A DNA stretch of 64,000 bases from Sulfitobacter sp. EhC04 (GCF_001650875.1 NZ_LXYI01000001.1:124001-188000), one strand, 5' to 3'; positions 17,427 to 26,818 are shown, numbered from the stretch's first letter. Notes: generated from the letters alone by a model not told the origin. Made by a program: numbers and translations.

Positions 17427-18209
17427 TCAAGTTGTTGGCGCGTCATCCAGGTCGAGAAAAGCGCGCAGCGCGGCCTCGAATTCGCGTGGTTTTTCGGCAT
17501 GCAGCCAGTGGCCGGCACCGGGCAGCTTGGCAAAACGCGCGGCCGGGAAACAGGATTTGATCCTGTCACGGTGCTGGGTCTGGACGTAGTCAGACGCCCC
17601 GCCCGACAGGAACAGGGTGCGCCCCTCGAAAGAGCCGCCAAGGTCTTCGGGCCAGCCGATGATCTTGGGCATTTCGGCCTCAAGCACATCCAGGTTCAGA
17701 CGCCAGGCCTTGTTCGGCACATCCAGCGACTGGGTGAAAAAGCTTTGCAAAGCGGGCTCAACTCCTGCGGCGGCCAGTTGCGCTTCGGCGTCGGACCGGC
17801 GGGTCAGATTGGCAAGGTCCACCTGGCGCATGGCGTCGATGAACATTGACTGCGTGTGGGTATAGGCGACCGGGGCGATGTCGGCGACGATCAGATTGCG
17901 GATCAATTCCGGGCGCATCAGCGCCAGGGCCATCGCGGTCTTGCCGCCCATTGAATGGCCGCACAGGTCGACCGGGCCGCCGACCGTTTCGATCAGCTTG
18001 GCCAGATCCCCTGCCATGTCGGGATAGCTTTGGGTGGGCGCACGCGGGCTGGACCCATGGTTGCGCATGTCGGGTGTGATGACATGGCGGCTGTCGGCAA
18101 GGCGTTTGGCGATCACACCCCAATTGCGGCCCGATCCGAAAAGGCCGTGGGCGATGATCAGCGAAGGCCGGTTGCCGGATGCGGTGCCATATTCAACATA
18201 GTTCAGCAT
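17427..18209 (-). CDS. Alpha/beta-fold hydrolase (YbfF-like esterase)
   Basis: 260 residues from the ATG at 18209 (a TTG two codons earlier is possible). The nucleophile elbow GHSMGG has Ser86, the oxyanion region is HGLFGSGRNW (21-30), and DMRNHGSSPRAP is the acid-side loop typical of YbfF/esterase homologues. The catalytic His is in GAGHWLHAEKP near the end. Probably hydrolyses short-chain acyl esters or thioesters; the substrate is unknown. It lies upstream of the cfa-like gene on the same strand with a 60-bp gap. Confidence 0.85.
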   Translation of the reverse strand: MLNYVEYGTASGNRPSLIIAHGLFGSGRNWGVIAKRLADSRHVITPDMRNHGSSPRAPTQSYPDMAGDLAKLIETVGGPVDLCGHSMGGKTAMALALMRPELIRNLIVADIAPVAYTHTQSMFIDAMRQVDLANLTRRSDAEAQLAAAGVEPALQSFFTQSLDVPNKAWRLNLDVLEAEMPKIIGWPEDLGGSFEGRTLFLSGGASDYVQTQHRDRIKSCFPAARFAKLPGAGHWLHAEKPREFEAALRAFLDLDDAPTT

Positions 18210-18264
18210 GGCCAAGGGTTAGCGCCATTGCGTGCGATGCGCCAGTCGATTTAGATTGGGCCCC

Positions 18265-18639
18265 ATGTTGACCGAGAAAGACATCACCGCAAAATCCCAG
18301 ACCGTGCTCCGGCTGCTCCGGACCAAGCTGGGGGTCAGCGCGCGCGATCTGGAACAGGCGCTGCGCCGCGCTGGCCGCCGCCTGCCGCGGCGGGTCCGGG
18401 CGCAGGGTGCGCGCCTGGTCGCGGCGCAAAAGATGGCGGGCAATCCGAAACTGGCGCGGCAGCTGGACCCGCGCGAATTTGCCCAGGCCTATGCGGATGT
18501 CAGCGCCCATCTGGTGGCGATTGACGTGGCCGACAGACGCAAAGGGCGCCTGATCGGCCTTGCCGCTGTCGTGGCACTGAATCTGCTGGCCGTGATCACA
18601 GCCTTTCTGGTTTGGCTGTGGTGGCGCGGCTATGTTTGA
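18265..18639 (+). CDS. Small membrane-anchored protein, 124 residues
   Basis: Starts MLTEKDITAKSQTVLRLLRT; the frame to 18232 has no better start. The N-terminal 90 residues are strongly basic and helical (LRRAGRRLPRRVRAQGARLV). One C-terminal membrane segment follows (about 98-118, LIGLAAVVALNLLAVITAFL), ending WLWWRGYV. The layout suggests a cytoplasmic domain tethered to the inner membrane. No known family recognised. It is divergent from the hydrolase, with 55 bp between starts, and 15 bp ahead of the VOC gene, so likely co-transcribed with it. Confidence 0.7.
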   Translation: MLTEKDITAKSQTVLRLLRTKLGVSARDLEQALRRAGRRLPRRVRAQGARLVAAQKMAGNPKLARQLDPREFAQAYADVSAHLVAIDVADRRKGRLIGLAAVVALNLLAVITAFLVWLWWRGYV

Positions 18640-18654
18640 ACAAGGGAACATCCG

Positions 18655-19005
18655 ATGACAGTGACACGCATCGTCTGCAATTTCGCCAGCGCCGACGTGC
18701 CCGGATTGGCGGCCTTCTACAGCGACTTGCTGAACTTGAATATCCTGATGGATCAGGGGTGGATCATCACGCTTGGGTCCGGCGAACTTGGGCCGGTTCA
18801 AATCAGCGTCGCCTCGCAGGGCGGGGCCGGGTCACCGGTGCCGGATATTTCGGTGGAGGTCGAAAACGTGGACGAGGTCCACGACCGTGCCCGCGCAATG
18901 GGCGCGACAATCACCTATCCCATCACGGATGAAAGCTGGGGGGTGCGGCGGTTCTTTGTCGCGGACCCGATGGGGCGCGAGATCAACATCCTGTCGCATT
19001 TCTAG
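18655..19005 (+). CDS. VOC family protein (glyoxalase/dioxygenase fold)
   Basis: 116 residues, one VOC module of paired beta-alpha-beta-beta-beta units. Landmarks are [20 protein letters not shown] (4-23), [20 protein letters not shown] and [20 protein letters not shown], the last being the common C-terminal block. Members act as metal-dependent lyases, dioxygenases or antibiotic-binding proteins; expected metal positions are not clearly conserved, so no substrate is proposed. Its TAG stop overlaps the stop of the opposing cupin gene by 4 bp (CTAG). Confidence 0.85.
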   Translation: MTVTRIVCNFASADVPGLAAFYSDLLNLNILMDQGWIITLGSGELGPVQISVASQGGAGSPVPDISVEVENVDEVHDRARAMGATITYPITDESWGVRRFFVADPMGREINILSHF

Positions 19006-19397
19006 CGATTGTATTGCGCGTCCGTGACGGGTTCCATCCAGTCTGCGGTGGTGCCGTCCAGCGCCTCCTGCAGGGCGATATGGGTCATCGCGCAATCGGG
19101 GGCCGCGCCGTGCCAGTGTTTCTCGCCGGGGGCGAACCAGACGACATCGCCGGGGCGCAGTTCCATAATCTCCTCGCCCTCTTTCTGTGCGCGGCCCGCG
19201 CCGGCGGTGACGATCAAAGTCTGGCCCAGGGGATGGGTATGCCAATTGGTGCGCGCGCCGGGTTCGAAGGTTACCGCGACGCCGTTCAGGCGGGCGGGGG
19301 CAGGCGCGCTTATCAGCGGGTCCATTCTGACCGTACCGGAGAAATATTCTGGATTGGCGCTGCTCGAAGGGCGCGACCCCGCGCGGTGAATGATCAT
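19002..19397 (-). CDS. Cupin-domain protein (quercetinase/carboxymuconolactone-associated type)
   Basis: 131 residues from the ATG at 19397, the first with a GGAG upstream; the longer frame is discarded. Cupin motif 1 is [20 protein letters not shown], with two His and Gln/Glu-type ligands, and motif 2 is [17 protein letters not shown]. The phrase [11 protein letters not shown] near residue 20 is common in cupins linked to decarboxylases and aldo-keto reductases. Metal binding is likely; the reaction is unknown. Confidence 0.8.
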   Translation of the reverse strand: MIIHRAGSRPSSSANPEYFSGTVRMDPLISAPAPARLNGVAVTFEPGARTNWHTHPLGQTLIVTAGAGRAQKEGEEIMELRPGDVVWFAPGEKHWHGAAPDCAMTHIALQEALDGTTADWMEPVTDAQYNR

Positions 19398-19617
19398 CTG
19401 TTGTCTCCACATGCAAAAAGGTGGGCGAGACGGCCACCATATGGCGGTCTGACCAAAAGATACATCGCGCTTCGGCATTTTTGGCAAGCCGGTGAAACGC
19501 GCTTCGCTTCTTTATGCTTCAGATACTCTCATCTTACCTGAGCGGCGGGCGCAAAGGCCTGCGGGTGACGGGCACCGGGCAGGGTAGGGCCCTCACCCTG
19601 CGGCACCACAAAACGAA

Positions 19618-19646
19618 ATCGGCCTGCGGCAGTGCCGCAGGCCGAT
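19618..19646 (-). terminator. Intrinsic terminator of glyA
   Basis: ATCGGCCTGCGGC (19618-19630) pairs perfectly with GCCGCAGGCCGAT (19634-19646) around a 3-nt loop. On the minus strand it is followed by a T-rich TTTCGTTTTG. It sits 36 bp past the glyA stop. Confidence 0.85.
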
Positions 19647-19682
19647 GTTGCCTCAGATGGGCGCATGTCCCACCAATGGTCT

Positions 19683-20960
19683 TCAAAGATCGGGATACAT
19701 CGGGAATTTCGCGCACAGCGCTTCGACCTCGGCCTTGACCTTGGCTTCGACCTCGGCGTTGCCTTCCTCGCCGTTCTCGGCAAGCCCATCAACAACCTCG
19801 ATGATCCAGTCCGCGATCTGACGGAACTCCGCCTCGCCGAAGCCGCGGGTGGTTCCGGCGGGAGAGCCCAGGCGGATGCCGCTGGTCACGGTCGGTTTTT
19901 CGGGATCGAAGGGGACGCCGTTCTTGTTGCAGGTGATATGGGCGCGGCCCAGGGCCTTTTCGGTGGCATTTCCCTTTACGCCCTTGGGGCGCAGATCGAC
20001 CAGGACGACATGGGTGTCGGTGCCGTGGGTGACCGTATCCAGCCCGCCCTTGATCAGCTGATCGCTGAGGGCCTGGGCGTTCTTGACGACCTGCTGGATA
20101 TAGGTCTTGAACTCGGGGCGCAGCGCCTCGCCAAAGGCCACGGCCTTGCCGGCGATGACATGCATCAGCGGCCCGCCCTGGATGCCGGGGAAGATGGCAG
20201 AGTTGAATTTCTTGGCCAGCGCCTCGTCATTGGTCAGGATCATGCCACCGCGCGGACCGCGCAGGGTCTTGTGCGTGGTTGTCGTGGCCACATGCGCGTG
20301 CGGGAAGGGCGATGGGTGTTCGCCCGCCGCCACCAGCCCCGCGAAATGGGCCATATCGACGTGCAGGTAAGCGCCGACTGAATCGGCAATCTCGCGCATT
20401 CGGGCAAAGTCGATCTGGCGCGGAATGGCGGAGCCACCTGCGATGATCATCTTTGGCTGATGCTCGGTCGCGAGTTCCTGCACCTGGTCGTAGTCCAGCA
20501 GGTTGTCCTGCTTGCGCACGCCGTACTGGATGGCGTTGAACCATTTGCCGGACTGGTTCGGCTTGGCACCATGGGTCAGGTGGCCGCCTGCATCCAGCGA
20601 CATGCCAAGGATGGTATCGCCGGGCTGCAGCAGCGCCTGGAAAACGCCCTGGTTCGCCTGGGAGCCGGAGTTCGGCTGGACGTTGGCAAAACCGCAATCA
20701 AACAGCTTGCAGGCGCGTTCGATCGCCAGGTTCTCGGCCACATCGACCCATTCGCAACCGCCATAGTAGCGTCGGCCCGGATACCCTTCGGCGTATTTGT
20801 TGGTCATCACGGAGCCCTGCGCCTCCAGCACAGCGGCAGAGACGATGTTCTCCGATGCGATCAATTCGATCTCGTTGCGCTGGCGGCCAAGCTCGCCCGT
20901 GATGGAGGCCAGAAGATCAGGATCCGTCTGGGCCAGCGAGGCGGTAAAGAAATCTTTCAT
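19683..20960 (-). CDS. glyA: Serine hydroxymethyltransferase
   Basis: 425 residues. A PLP enzyme interconverting serine and glycine with tetrahydrofolate, the main source of one-carbon units. The PLP lysine is K231 in [24 protein letters not shown] (32-41), [19 protein letters not shown] (55-73) and [20 protein letters not shown] are full family signatures. The start has AAAGGAG upstream, and a strong terminator follows, so it appears monocistronic. No riboswitch is apparent in the 190-bp upstream spacer. Confidence 0.97.
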   Translation of the reverse strand: MKDFFTASLAQTDPDLLASITGELGRQRNEIELIASENIVSAAVLEAQGSVMTNKYAEGYPGRRYYGGCEWVDVAENLAIERACKLFDCGFANVQPNSGSQANQGVFQALLQPGDTILGMSLDAGGHLTHGAKPNQSGKWFNAIQYGVRKQDNLLDYDQVQELATEHQPKMIIAGGSAIPRQIDFARMREIADSVGAYLHVDMAHFAGLVAAGEHPSPFPHAHVATTTTHKTLRGPRGGMILTNDEALAKKFNSAIFPGIQGGPLMHVIAGKAVAFGEALRPEFKTYIQQVVKNAQALSDQLIKGGLDTVTHGTDTHVVLVDLRPKGVKGNATEKALGRAHITCNKNGVPFDPEKPTVTSGIRLGSPAGTTRGFGEAEFRQIADWIIEVVDGLAENGEEGNAEVEAKVKAEVEALCAKFPMYPDL

Positions 20961-21150
20961 GCGAGGGCTCCTTTGAGGCCGGAAAATTTCGTCATTTCGT
21001 AGCGTAAAGGGCGCTAGGCTTAAAGACTGTAAAACGACGCATATGCCAATATGCGCGGCAGCACTGGCAGCGATTGGGAATATGTGCTTGGTTCAGGGGA
21101 ATACGGGCAGCATCGGAAACCTTCGCCATGATCTTTGAGATGTCTCGGAC

Positions 21151-21912
21151 ATGTCCATGAAAATCTCATTTCTGGCCAGCCGCGCCGATGTTGCGCAGAC
21201 AGCCAAGGCTGTCCTGACGGGTCGTTATGGCAATGTGCCGGCAGAAGAGGCGGAAATCATCGTGGCGCTGGGCGGCGACGGTTTCATGCTGGCCACCCTT
21301 CACGAAACCCAGGCGCTGGACCTGCCGGTCTACGGGATGAATCGCGGGACCATCGGGTTCCTGATGAACGAATACAGTGAAAGCGACCTGATCGAGCGGC
21401 TGCGCGCGGCGGAAACCGCCGTGATCAACCCGCTTGTCATGCAGGCCACGCAGATCAACGGAAACATGGCCACGGCGCTGGCCATCAACGAGGTGTCCTT
21501 GCTGCGGGCGGGGCCACAGGCGGCCAAGCTGCAAATCTCTGTGGATGGGCGGTTGCGGATGCATGAGCTGGTCTGTGACGGTGCTTTGGTCGCCACGCCT
21601 GCCGGTTCCACCGCCTACAACTATTCGGCCCACGGGCCAATTCTGCCGATCGGGTCGGATGTTCTGGCATTGACCGCGATGGCGGCCTTCCGGCCCCGGC
21701 GCTGGCGCGGTGCCCTGTTGCCGAAAGCGGCCAAGGTACGATTTGACGTGCTGGAACCTGAGAAACGGCCGGTGATGGCCGATGCGGACGGGACATCCTA
21801 CCGCGATGTTGTCACCGTCGAGATCGCATCGGAGCCATCCGTCACGCATACGATTCTTTTCGATCCCGGACATGGGTTGGAAGAACGCCTGATCTCGGAA
21901 CAATTTACCTGA
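21151..21912 (+). CDS. nadK: NAD kinase
   Basis: 253 residues. Phosphorylates NAD to NADP with ATP in the cytoplasm. The GGDG motif (41-44, in VALGGDGFMLATLHETQ), GMNRGTIGFLMNEYSE and the signature DGALVATPAGSTAYNYSAHG are all intact. The start at 21151 (MSMKIS) or 21157 cannot be separated, and no strong Shine-Dalgarno is seen. It is divergent from glyA with a 190-bp spacer. Confidence 0.95.
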   Translation: MSMKISFLASRADVAQTAKAVLTGRYGNVPAEEAEIIVALGGDGFMLATLHETQALDLPVYGMNRGTIGFLMNEYSESDLIERLRAAETAVINPLVMQATQINGNMATALAINEVSLLRAGPQAAKLQISVDGRLRMHELVCDGALVATPAGSTAYNYSAHGPILPIGSDVLALTAMAAFRPRRWRGALLPKAAKVRFDVLEPEKRPVMADADGTSYRDVVTVEIASEPSVTHTILFDPGHGLEERLISEQFT

Positions 21913-22009
21913 AACGCTGCACCCATTGTTCTGGCGCGCCTCCGGATCGCGTCGGCGCAAATTTCCGCTCATTTCCGCCAAGCCATGGCAGTGAGTGCGC
22001 CGATAGCCG

Positions 22010-22035
22010 GGAACCAAGAAGGGCGTCGTCGCGTT
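22010..22035 (+). promoter_or_regulatory. Candidate EcfG-type stress promoter of csbD
   Basis: GGAACC (22010-22015), 16-nt spacer, CGTT (22032-22035). This matches the alphaproteobacterial general-stress sigma EcfG consensus GGAAC(C)-N16/17-CGTT. It lies 67 bp upstream of the csbD ATG, leaving a leader of about 60 nt. Whether this organism has EcfG cannot be seen here. Confidence 0.5.
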
Positions 22036-22102
22036 CCTTCAGTGAACCCGCACGGCACGAGGATGTGCCCCGGCGGAATACTGTTTTTAAAGGAGACGAG
22101 AC

Positions 22103-22300
22103 ATGAATTGGGACCAAATCAAAGGCAATTGGAAGCAGATGACCGGTTCGATCAAATCCGAATGGGGCGATCTGACCGACGATGAGGTGACCGAAGCCGA
22201 AGGCGACCGCGACAAGCTGGTCGGCAAGATTCAGGAACGCTATGGCGTGGCCAAGGAAGAGGCAGAGCGTCAGGTGGATGATTTTGCCGCGCGCGTCTGA
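22103..22300 (+). CDS. CsbD family stress protein
   Basis: 65 residues. Opens MNWDQIKGNWKQMTGSIKSE and continues WGDLTDDEVTEAEGDRDKL, then VGKIQERYGVAKEEAERQVD, the complete CsbD (YjbJ) pattern of a small, acidic, helical soluble protein. The family is induced under general or phosphate stress; its molecular role is unknown. A strong AAGGAG site precedes the start, an EcfG-like promoter lies upstream and a hairpin follows, so it is a single-gene unit. Confidence 0.93.
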   Translation: MNWDQIKGNWKQMTGSIKSEWGDLTDDEVTEAEGDRDKLVGKIQERYGVAKEEAERQVDDFAARV

Positions 22301-22321
22301 AACGGCTGATAGATGATTGAG

Positions 22322-22348
22322 AAAGGGCGGTCCGATGGGCCGCCCTTT
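22322..22348 (+). terminator. Hairpin terminator after csbD
   Basis: AAAGGGCGG (22322-22330) pairs with CCGCCCTTT (22340-22348) around a 9-nt loop. Only short T stretches follow (TTTGCATTT). It lies between csbD and the convergent cyclase gene. Confidence 0.7.
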
Positions 22349-22436
22349 GCATTTCGTGGCACGCTCGACGTTGTATCGCTCGTGGGGCCATCGCCATGGG
22401 GCAAAGGCCCCCGACCTGCACCTCCAGAGACGCCCC

Positions 22437-23675
22437 TCAATCGAGTGTGAACAGTTCCTGCCGCTCGGCGACGCCGCGCAGACGGTATTGACCCAGTGAC
22501 ACCAGCTCGGGCCGCGTTTCCCGCAGCGGCTTTGCCACGGCAGAGGAAATGACGATCCTCTGATCCAGCGGGCCAGTCATGCCCAGAATACGTGCCGTGG
22601 TGTTCACCGCCGGTCCGATCACGGTGAAATCCAGCCGCGTCTTTCCGCCGATATTGCCATAAAGAACGTCACCTGCATGCAGGGCAAGCGTGAACCCAGC
22701 GATCGGCAGCCCCTGTTCCGAACGGGTGCGATTCAACAGCTCGAAAGCTGTCCGCAGTTCAATTGCCGTATCAACGGCAATCCGACGGGCATTGGGGTCT
22801 TGGTCCAGATCAAAGATCGCCAGCATGCCGTCGCCCATGAATTTGAGCACATTGCCGCCATTGCGTTCGACCACGTCCACCGCTTCGCCGAAACAGGCGT
22901 TCAGCAACTCGATGACGGCGGGGCCGGGCAAGGCTTCGGACATCTTGGTGAACCCTTGCAGGTCGAAATACCAGATCACTGCGGATATCGTCTCAGAGGA
23001 ACCGCGGGTGATGGCACCCGACAGCACCCGCGCGCTGGCGTCGCGTCCAAGGTAGGCGGCTGTGATATCTTCGGCCATCAGACGGTTGGCACCGCTTTTC
23101 AGCGTCAGGCACAGGGCGGGCAGCAGGTTTCGGACCGCATCCAGCTGCGCAGTGGTGAACCCGCCGGGGGCGTCGGTGGTCATGGAAATGGTCATGCCCT
23201 CTTCACCCGCGTTACGGGGATTGACCGGCGAGTCATGGTCAGCCCTGAGGAAAAAGCGCTTGGCGGCGTAATATTCCGTCCCGCCGCGCTCCCTCAATTC
23301 GTCGAAGATCGGAAAGGTCATCGCCGGTTCAGGGTCTGTCAGTTTCTGCCGCAGCTCGGAAATATCGTGGGTCAGCAGGTAGTATAACGGGCTTTGCAGG
23401 TATTCGTCGGGTGTTGTGGCGGAGCGTTGGTAGTCAAAGCGTTCATATGCCCCGCTCCGGAACCAGCGAAAAGCCACAGCGCCGATTTCGGGATGATGCG
23501 CCCGAAGCGAAAGGTTGACCCGTTGCAGGGGGATGCCTGCCGCGACCAGTTTCTCGCAACAGGCTTCGAGCCAAGTCTCGACGGGTGTGTTTTCCAGACC
23601 CTGCCGGATCAGCCAATTGGTCAGATCCGACAGCGCTGCCGCGAATTCAAAATCGGTGGCTCTAGATGTTTCCAA
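22437..23675 (-). CDS. Class III adenylate/guanylate cyclase with unassigned N-terminal domain
   Basis: 412 residues from a TTG start at 23675, placed 6 nt after a strong GGAGG; no ATG alternative has such a signal. The C-terminal catalytic domain (about 231-412) has metal-binding aspartates D238 in YFDLQGFTKMSE and D282 in LKFMGDGMLAIF, plus GDVLYGNIG (335-343) and VIGPAVNTTARI (352-363, with Asn358 and Arg362 for the transition state). Class III cyclases make cAMP or cGMP. Residues 1-200 are soluble and not a domain I can name; they probably sense a signal. No membrane segment. It lies 20 bp downstream of prpE on the same strand, so possibly co-transcribed. Confidence 0.88.
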   Translation of the reverse strand: METSRATDFEFAAALSDLTNWLIRQGLENTPVETWLEACCEKLVAAGIPLQRVNLSLRAHHPEIGAVAFRWFRSGAYERFDYQRSATTPDEYLQSPLYYLLTHDISELRQKLTDPEPAMTFPIFDELRERGGTEYYAAKRFFLRADHDSPVNPRNAGEEGMTISMTTDAPGGFTTAQLDAVRNLLPALCLTLKSGANRLMAEDITAAYLGRDASARVLSGAITRGSSETISAVIWYFDLQGFTKMSEALPGPAVIELLNACFGEAVDVVERNGGNVLKFMGDGMLAIFDLDQDPNARRIAVDTAIELRTAFELLNRTRSEQGLPIAGFTLALHAGDVLYGNIGGKTRLDFTVIGPAVNTTARILGMTGPLDQRIVISSAVAKPLRETRPELVSLGQYRLRGVAERQELFTLD

Positions 23676-23695
23676 GGTGATCCTCCGAAGGTGAC

Positions 23696-25588
23696 CTATC
23701 CCTTAGCATAGCCTATTGTCTGCAGCGCTGTCCTGATTTCATCCAGGATGGCGGGGTCGTCGATGGTCGCGGGCGGTTTGAAATCCTGATTGTCCGCGAT
23801 CTTGACCATGGTGGCGCGCAGAATCTTGCCGGACCGGGTCTTTGGCAGGCGGTCCACCACCAGCGCCTGTTTGAAGGCCGCGACCGGGCCGATCTGATCG
23901 CGGATGCGTTTCACGCATTCGGCAGTGATTTCCGCGTGCGGACGATTCACGCCCTTGGAAAGACAGACAAAGCCAATCGGTGCCTGGCCCTTGAGCACAT
24001 CGCTGACGCCGACCACGGCGCACTCGGCCACATCCGGATGCCCGGCAAGGACTTCTTCCATGGCGCCGGTGGACAGACGGTGGCCCGCGACGTTGATCAC
24101 ATCGTCGGTGCGCGCCATGATATAAAGGTATCCGTCCTCGTCCATCATGCCCGCATCGCCGGTTTCATAATATCCCGGAAAGGTGGTCAGATAGCTTTTG
24201 CGGAACCTATCTTCGGCGTTCCACAGGGTTGGCAAGGTGCCGGGAGGCAGGGGCAGCTTGATGGCGATGGCCCCCAGCTCGCCGGGCCTTTGCGGCTGGC
24301 CCGCATCGTCAAGGATCTGCACATCGTAGCCGGGCATCGGCACTGTGGGCGATCCGATCTTGACCGGCAGCGCTTCCAGCCCGGCGGGATTGCCCGCGAT
24401 GGTATAGCCCGTTTCGGTTTGCCACCAATGGTCATAGACTGGCTTGCCCAGTTTCTCCTGCGCCCAGATGATCGTATCGGGGTCGGCACGCTCGCCCGCA
24501 AGGTAGAGCGCGCGCAGGCAGGAAAGATCATATTTCTCGATGAACGCGCCCTTGGGGTCCTCACGTTTGACCGCACGAATTGCGGTGGGGGCGGTAAAGA
24601 AGGACCGCACGTTATGCTCTTCGATGACCCGCCAGAAGGTGCCGGCATCGGGGGTGCCGATTGGCTTGCCTTCGAAGACGACCGTTGTGTTGCCGTGTAC
24701 CAGCGGACCATAGCAGATATAGCTGTGGCCAACGACCCAACCCACGTCCGATGCAGCCCAGAACACATCGCCGGGATCGACGTTGTAGATGTTCTTCATC
24801 GTCCAGTTCAGCGCGACCAGATGGCCTGCAGTGTGGCGCACGACACCCTTGGGCGCGCCGGTCGTGCCGGAGGTATAAAGGATATAGGCCGGATGGTTGC
24901 CCGCCACCGGCACACAGTCAGCAGGGGCGGCCGCGCCACAGACCTCCGCCCAGTCCAGATCGCGACCCGGTGTCAGGTCGCAGGCGTGCTGTTCGCGTTG
25001 CAGAATCAGGCAGACTTCGGGCTTGTGACGGGCCATCTCGATGGCGCCGTCCAGCAATGGTTTGTACTCGACCACGCGCCCCGGCTCCAACCCGCAGGAG
25101 GCAGCAAGAATCGCCTTGGGCGTGCAATCGTCGATGCGCACGGCCAGTTCATTTGCGGCAAATCCACCAAAGACAACGGAATGAACCGCCCCGATGCGCG
25201 CACAGGCCAGCATGGCGTCCAGCGCCTCGGGCACCATCGGCATATAGATGATCACGCGATCACCCTTGGTCACGCCTTGCGCCACCAACGCACCGGCCAG
25301 TTTCGCCACACGGGTCTGCAATTCGGCGAAGGTGATCTTTTGTTTCGTGCCGGTGATCGGGCTGTCATGGATGATGGCAACCTGATCGGCGCGGCCGTTT
25401 TCCACATGACGGTCGACGGCGTTGTAACAGCCGTTCACCTGCGCCTCGGCATACCATTCAAACATGTCCGCGCCCCGGTCAAAGAGGACCTTCTTTGGCG
25501 GTTCCACCCAGTCGATGCCCTTGGCGGCATCAAGCCAGAAACCTTCCGGGTCCTGTTTCCAACCTTCGTAGACTGCGCGGTAGCTCAT
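23696..25588 (-). CDS. prpE: Propionyl-CoA synthetase
   Basis: 630 residues from the ATG at 25588, which follows GGGAGGAAG. Activates propionate (and acetate less well) to acyl-CoA via an acyl-adenylate. The opening YEGWKQDPEGFWLDAAKGID is the acetyl/propionyl-CoA synthetase N-terminus. AMP-binding motif YTSGTTGAPKGVVRHTAGH, WWQTETGY, GYYETGDAG and the catalytic lysine in PKTRSGKILR (Lys588) are present. WAASDVGWVVGHSYICYGPL favours PrpE over Acs. Propionyl-CoA then enters the methylmalonyl or methylcitrate route, not seen here. Confidence 0.92.
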   Translation of the reverse strand: MSYRAVYEGWKQDPEGFWLDAAKGIDWVEPPKKVLFDRGADMFEWYAEAQVNGCYNAVDRHVENGRADQVAIIHDSPITGTKQKITFAELQTRVAKLAGALVAQGVTKGDRVIIYMPMVPEALDAMLACARIGAVHSVVFGGFAANELAVRIDDCTPKAILAASCGLEPGRVVEYKPLLDGAIEMARHKPEVCLILQREQHACDLTPGRDLDWAEVCGAAAPADCVPVAGNHPAYILYTSGTTGAPKGVVRHTAGHLVALNWTMKNIYNVDPGDVFWAASDVGWVVGHSYICYGPLVHGNTTVVFEGKPIGTPDAGTFWRVIEEHNVRSFFTAPTAIRAVKREDPKGAFIEKYDLSCLRALYLAGERADPDTIIWAQEKLGKPVYDHWWQTETGYTIAGNPAGLEALPVKIGSPTVPMPGYDVQILDDAGQPQRPGELGAIAIKLPLPPGTLPTLWNAEDRFRKSYLTTFPGYYETGDAGMMDEDGYLYIMARTDDVINVAGHRLSTGAMEEVLAGHPDVAECAVVGVSDVLKGQAPIGFVCLSKGVNRPHAEITAECVKRIRDQIGPVAAFKQALVVDRLPKTRSGKILRATMVKIADNQDFKPPATIDDPAILDEIRTALQTIGYAKG

Positions 25589-25808
25589 GACTTCTTCCTC
25601 CCGTTTGCAATTGGTTACGCGAGGGCAGGCCACCCGGACAAGGGCATTGCGCCCCGATGGGCCAGAAATGCAAAGAACTTTTCTGTATCCGTCCCGGTGC
25701 AGCGCATGAGTTTACACCTATGTGACCGGATTGCGGCTGTTCTTTCCCGGCCCGCGTGCTAGGTCCTGTGACGAGTAAATGTTGCTTCTATTGACGGAGA
25801 TGATTTTC

Positions 25809-26576
25809 ATGCGCACCTCGATGCTTGCCTTCGGCCTTGCGGCCTCTACCCTGATTGCCCTGCCTGCGACGGCACAGGAACGGTCCTTCAACTTTGCCCT
25901 GCGCGGCGGGGTTTCGGCGGCACCGTCCTATCCCGGTGCGGATGATTTTACCGCCGGGCCCGACTTCGGTTTCACCTTTGGGGCGTTGAAATGGGGCGGG
26001 GTCGATATGGGCAATGGCGTGCGGGCCATCCCGGACAACGGCTTTGCCCTGCGTGGCGCGTTCAAATACATCGGCTCGCGCGACGTGGCAGACAACCCCG
26101 AGCTTGCCGGCATGGGCGACATCGACGCGGCGGTTGAACTGGGTTTGGGACTGATCTACCGCGAAACCAACTGGCAGGTATTTGGTGAAGTGCGCCAGGG
26201 CTTTGGCGGACACCACGGTGTCACCGGCGCATTGGGCGGCGATCTGATCTTTCGGCCCAGTGACCGGCTAACCATCCTGGCCGGCCCGCGCATCAACATG
26301 GGCAACACCGAATACGCCCAGACCTATTTCGGCGTGACCCCGGCCCAGTCGGGAACATCCGCCTTTGCGCCCTTCGCCGCCGATGGCGGCGTGCTGGGTG
26401 CCGGTGTCACCGTCGAAGCGATCTATGCGCTGGACGACCGTTGGGCGCTGGAGGGTGCGGTGGCCTATGAACGGTTGCAGAACTCTGCCGCCGACAGCCC
26501 GATCACGGCAACAGGGTCCGAAGATCAGTGGACCGTCCGGTTCGGGGTCAGCCGCGTGTTCGACTGGCGCTTCTGA
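25809..26576 (+). CDS. MipA/OmpV family outer-membrane protein
   Basis: 255 residues from the ATG at 25809, 9 nt after GGAG; an ATG three codons upstream sits too close to that site. The signal peptide MRTSMLAFGLAASTLIALPA ends at TAQ/ERSF. The mature part has alternating beta strands, the family opening ALRGGVSAAPSYPGADDFTA, and the C-terminal VRFGVSRVFDWRF ending in an aromatic residue as outer-membrane barrels do. MipA was first seen as a scaffold for murein enzymes in E. coli; many homologues are simply barrels of unknown substrate. It is divergent from prpE. Confidence 0.87.
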   Translation: MRTSMLAFGLAASTLIALPATAQERSFNFALRGGVSAAPSYPGADDFTAGPDFGFTFGALKWGGVDMGNGVRAIPDNGFALRGAFKYIGSRDVADNPELAGMGDIDAAVELGLGLIYRETNWQVFGEVRQGFGGHHGVTGALGGDLIFRPSDRLTILAGPRINMGNTEYAQTYFGVTPAQSGTSAFAPFAADGGVLGAGVTVEAIYALDDRWALEGAVAYERLQNSAADSPITATGSEDQWTVRFGVSRVFDWRF

Positions 26577-26603
26577 ACCCCCTTCCAGATTGATGTCGCA
26601 ATT

Positions 26604-26637
26604 ATGCCGGGTTGTCGAATATGCGACAGCCCGGCAT
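26604..26637 (+). terminator. Long hairpin after mipA
   Basis: ATGCCGGGTTGTCG (26604-26617) pairs with CGACAGCCCGGCAT (26624-26637) over 14 bp with one G-U wobble. It sits 28 bp past the mipA stop; the following CTTGCATTTG is only weakly T-rich. Confidence 0.65.
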
Positions 26638-26707
26638 CTTGCATTTGACAAAGATGCCAACAGGGTCGGCATCCCGCCGGACCCGCGTCATGACAAGGTT
26701 CACGACA

Positions 26708-26818
26708 ATGGGTGACAAGATCGCCAACAAGAAGAAAAAATCCCTCAAAGCTGCCAAACCGGCACCAAAGGCCGCCGCGACCGTGGCAGATATCAAACCG
26801 GCAACGCCGCGCAAGTAA
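26708..26818 (+). CDS. Very short basic protein, 36 residues
   Basis: MGDKIANKKKKSLKAAKPAP followed by an Ala/Thr-rich tail ending TPRK. The frame opens with an ATG at 26708, about 12 nt after AAGG. The Lys/Ala/Pro composition resembles a disordered nucleic-acid-binding tail. It lies between the mipA hairpin and another GC-rich hairpin, so it may have its own transcript. It could also be chance; conservation in related genomes would decide. Confidence 0.4.
   Translation: MGDKIANKKKKSLKAAKPAPKAAATVADIKPATPRK

Noticed and set aside
23936-25762. Plus-strand open frame of 608 codons
   Set aside because: Antisense to prpE and lacks any recognisable domain.
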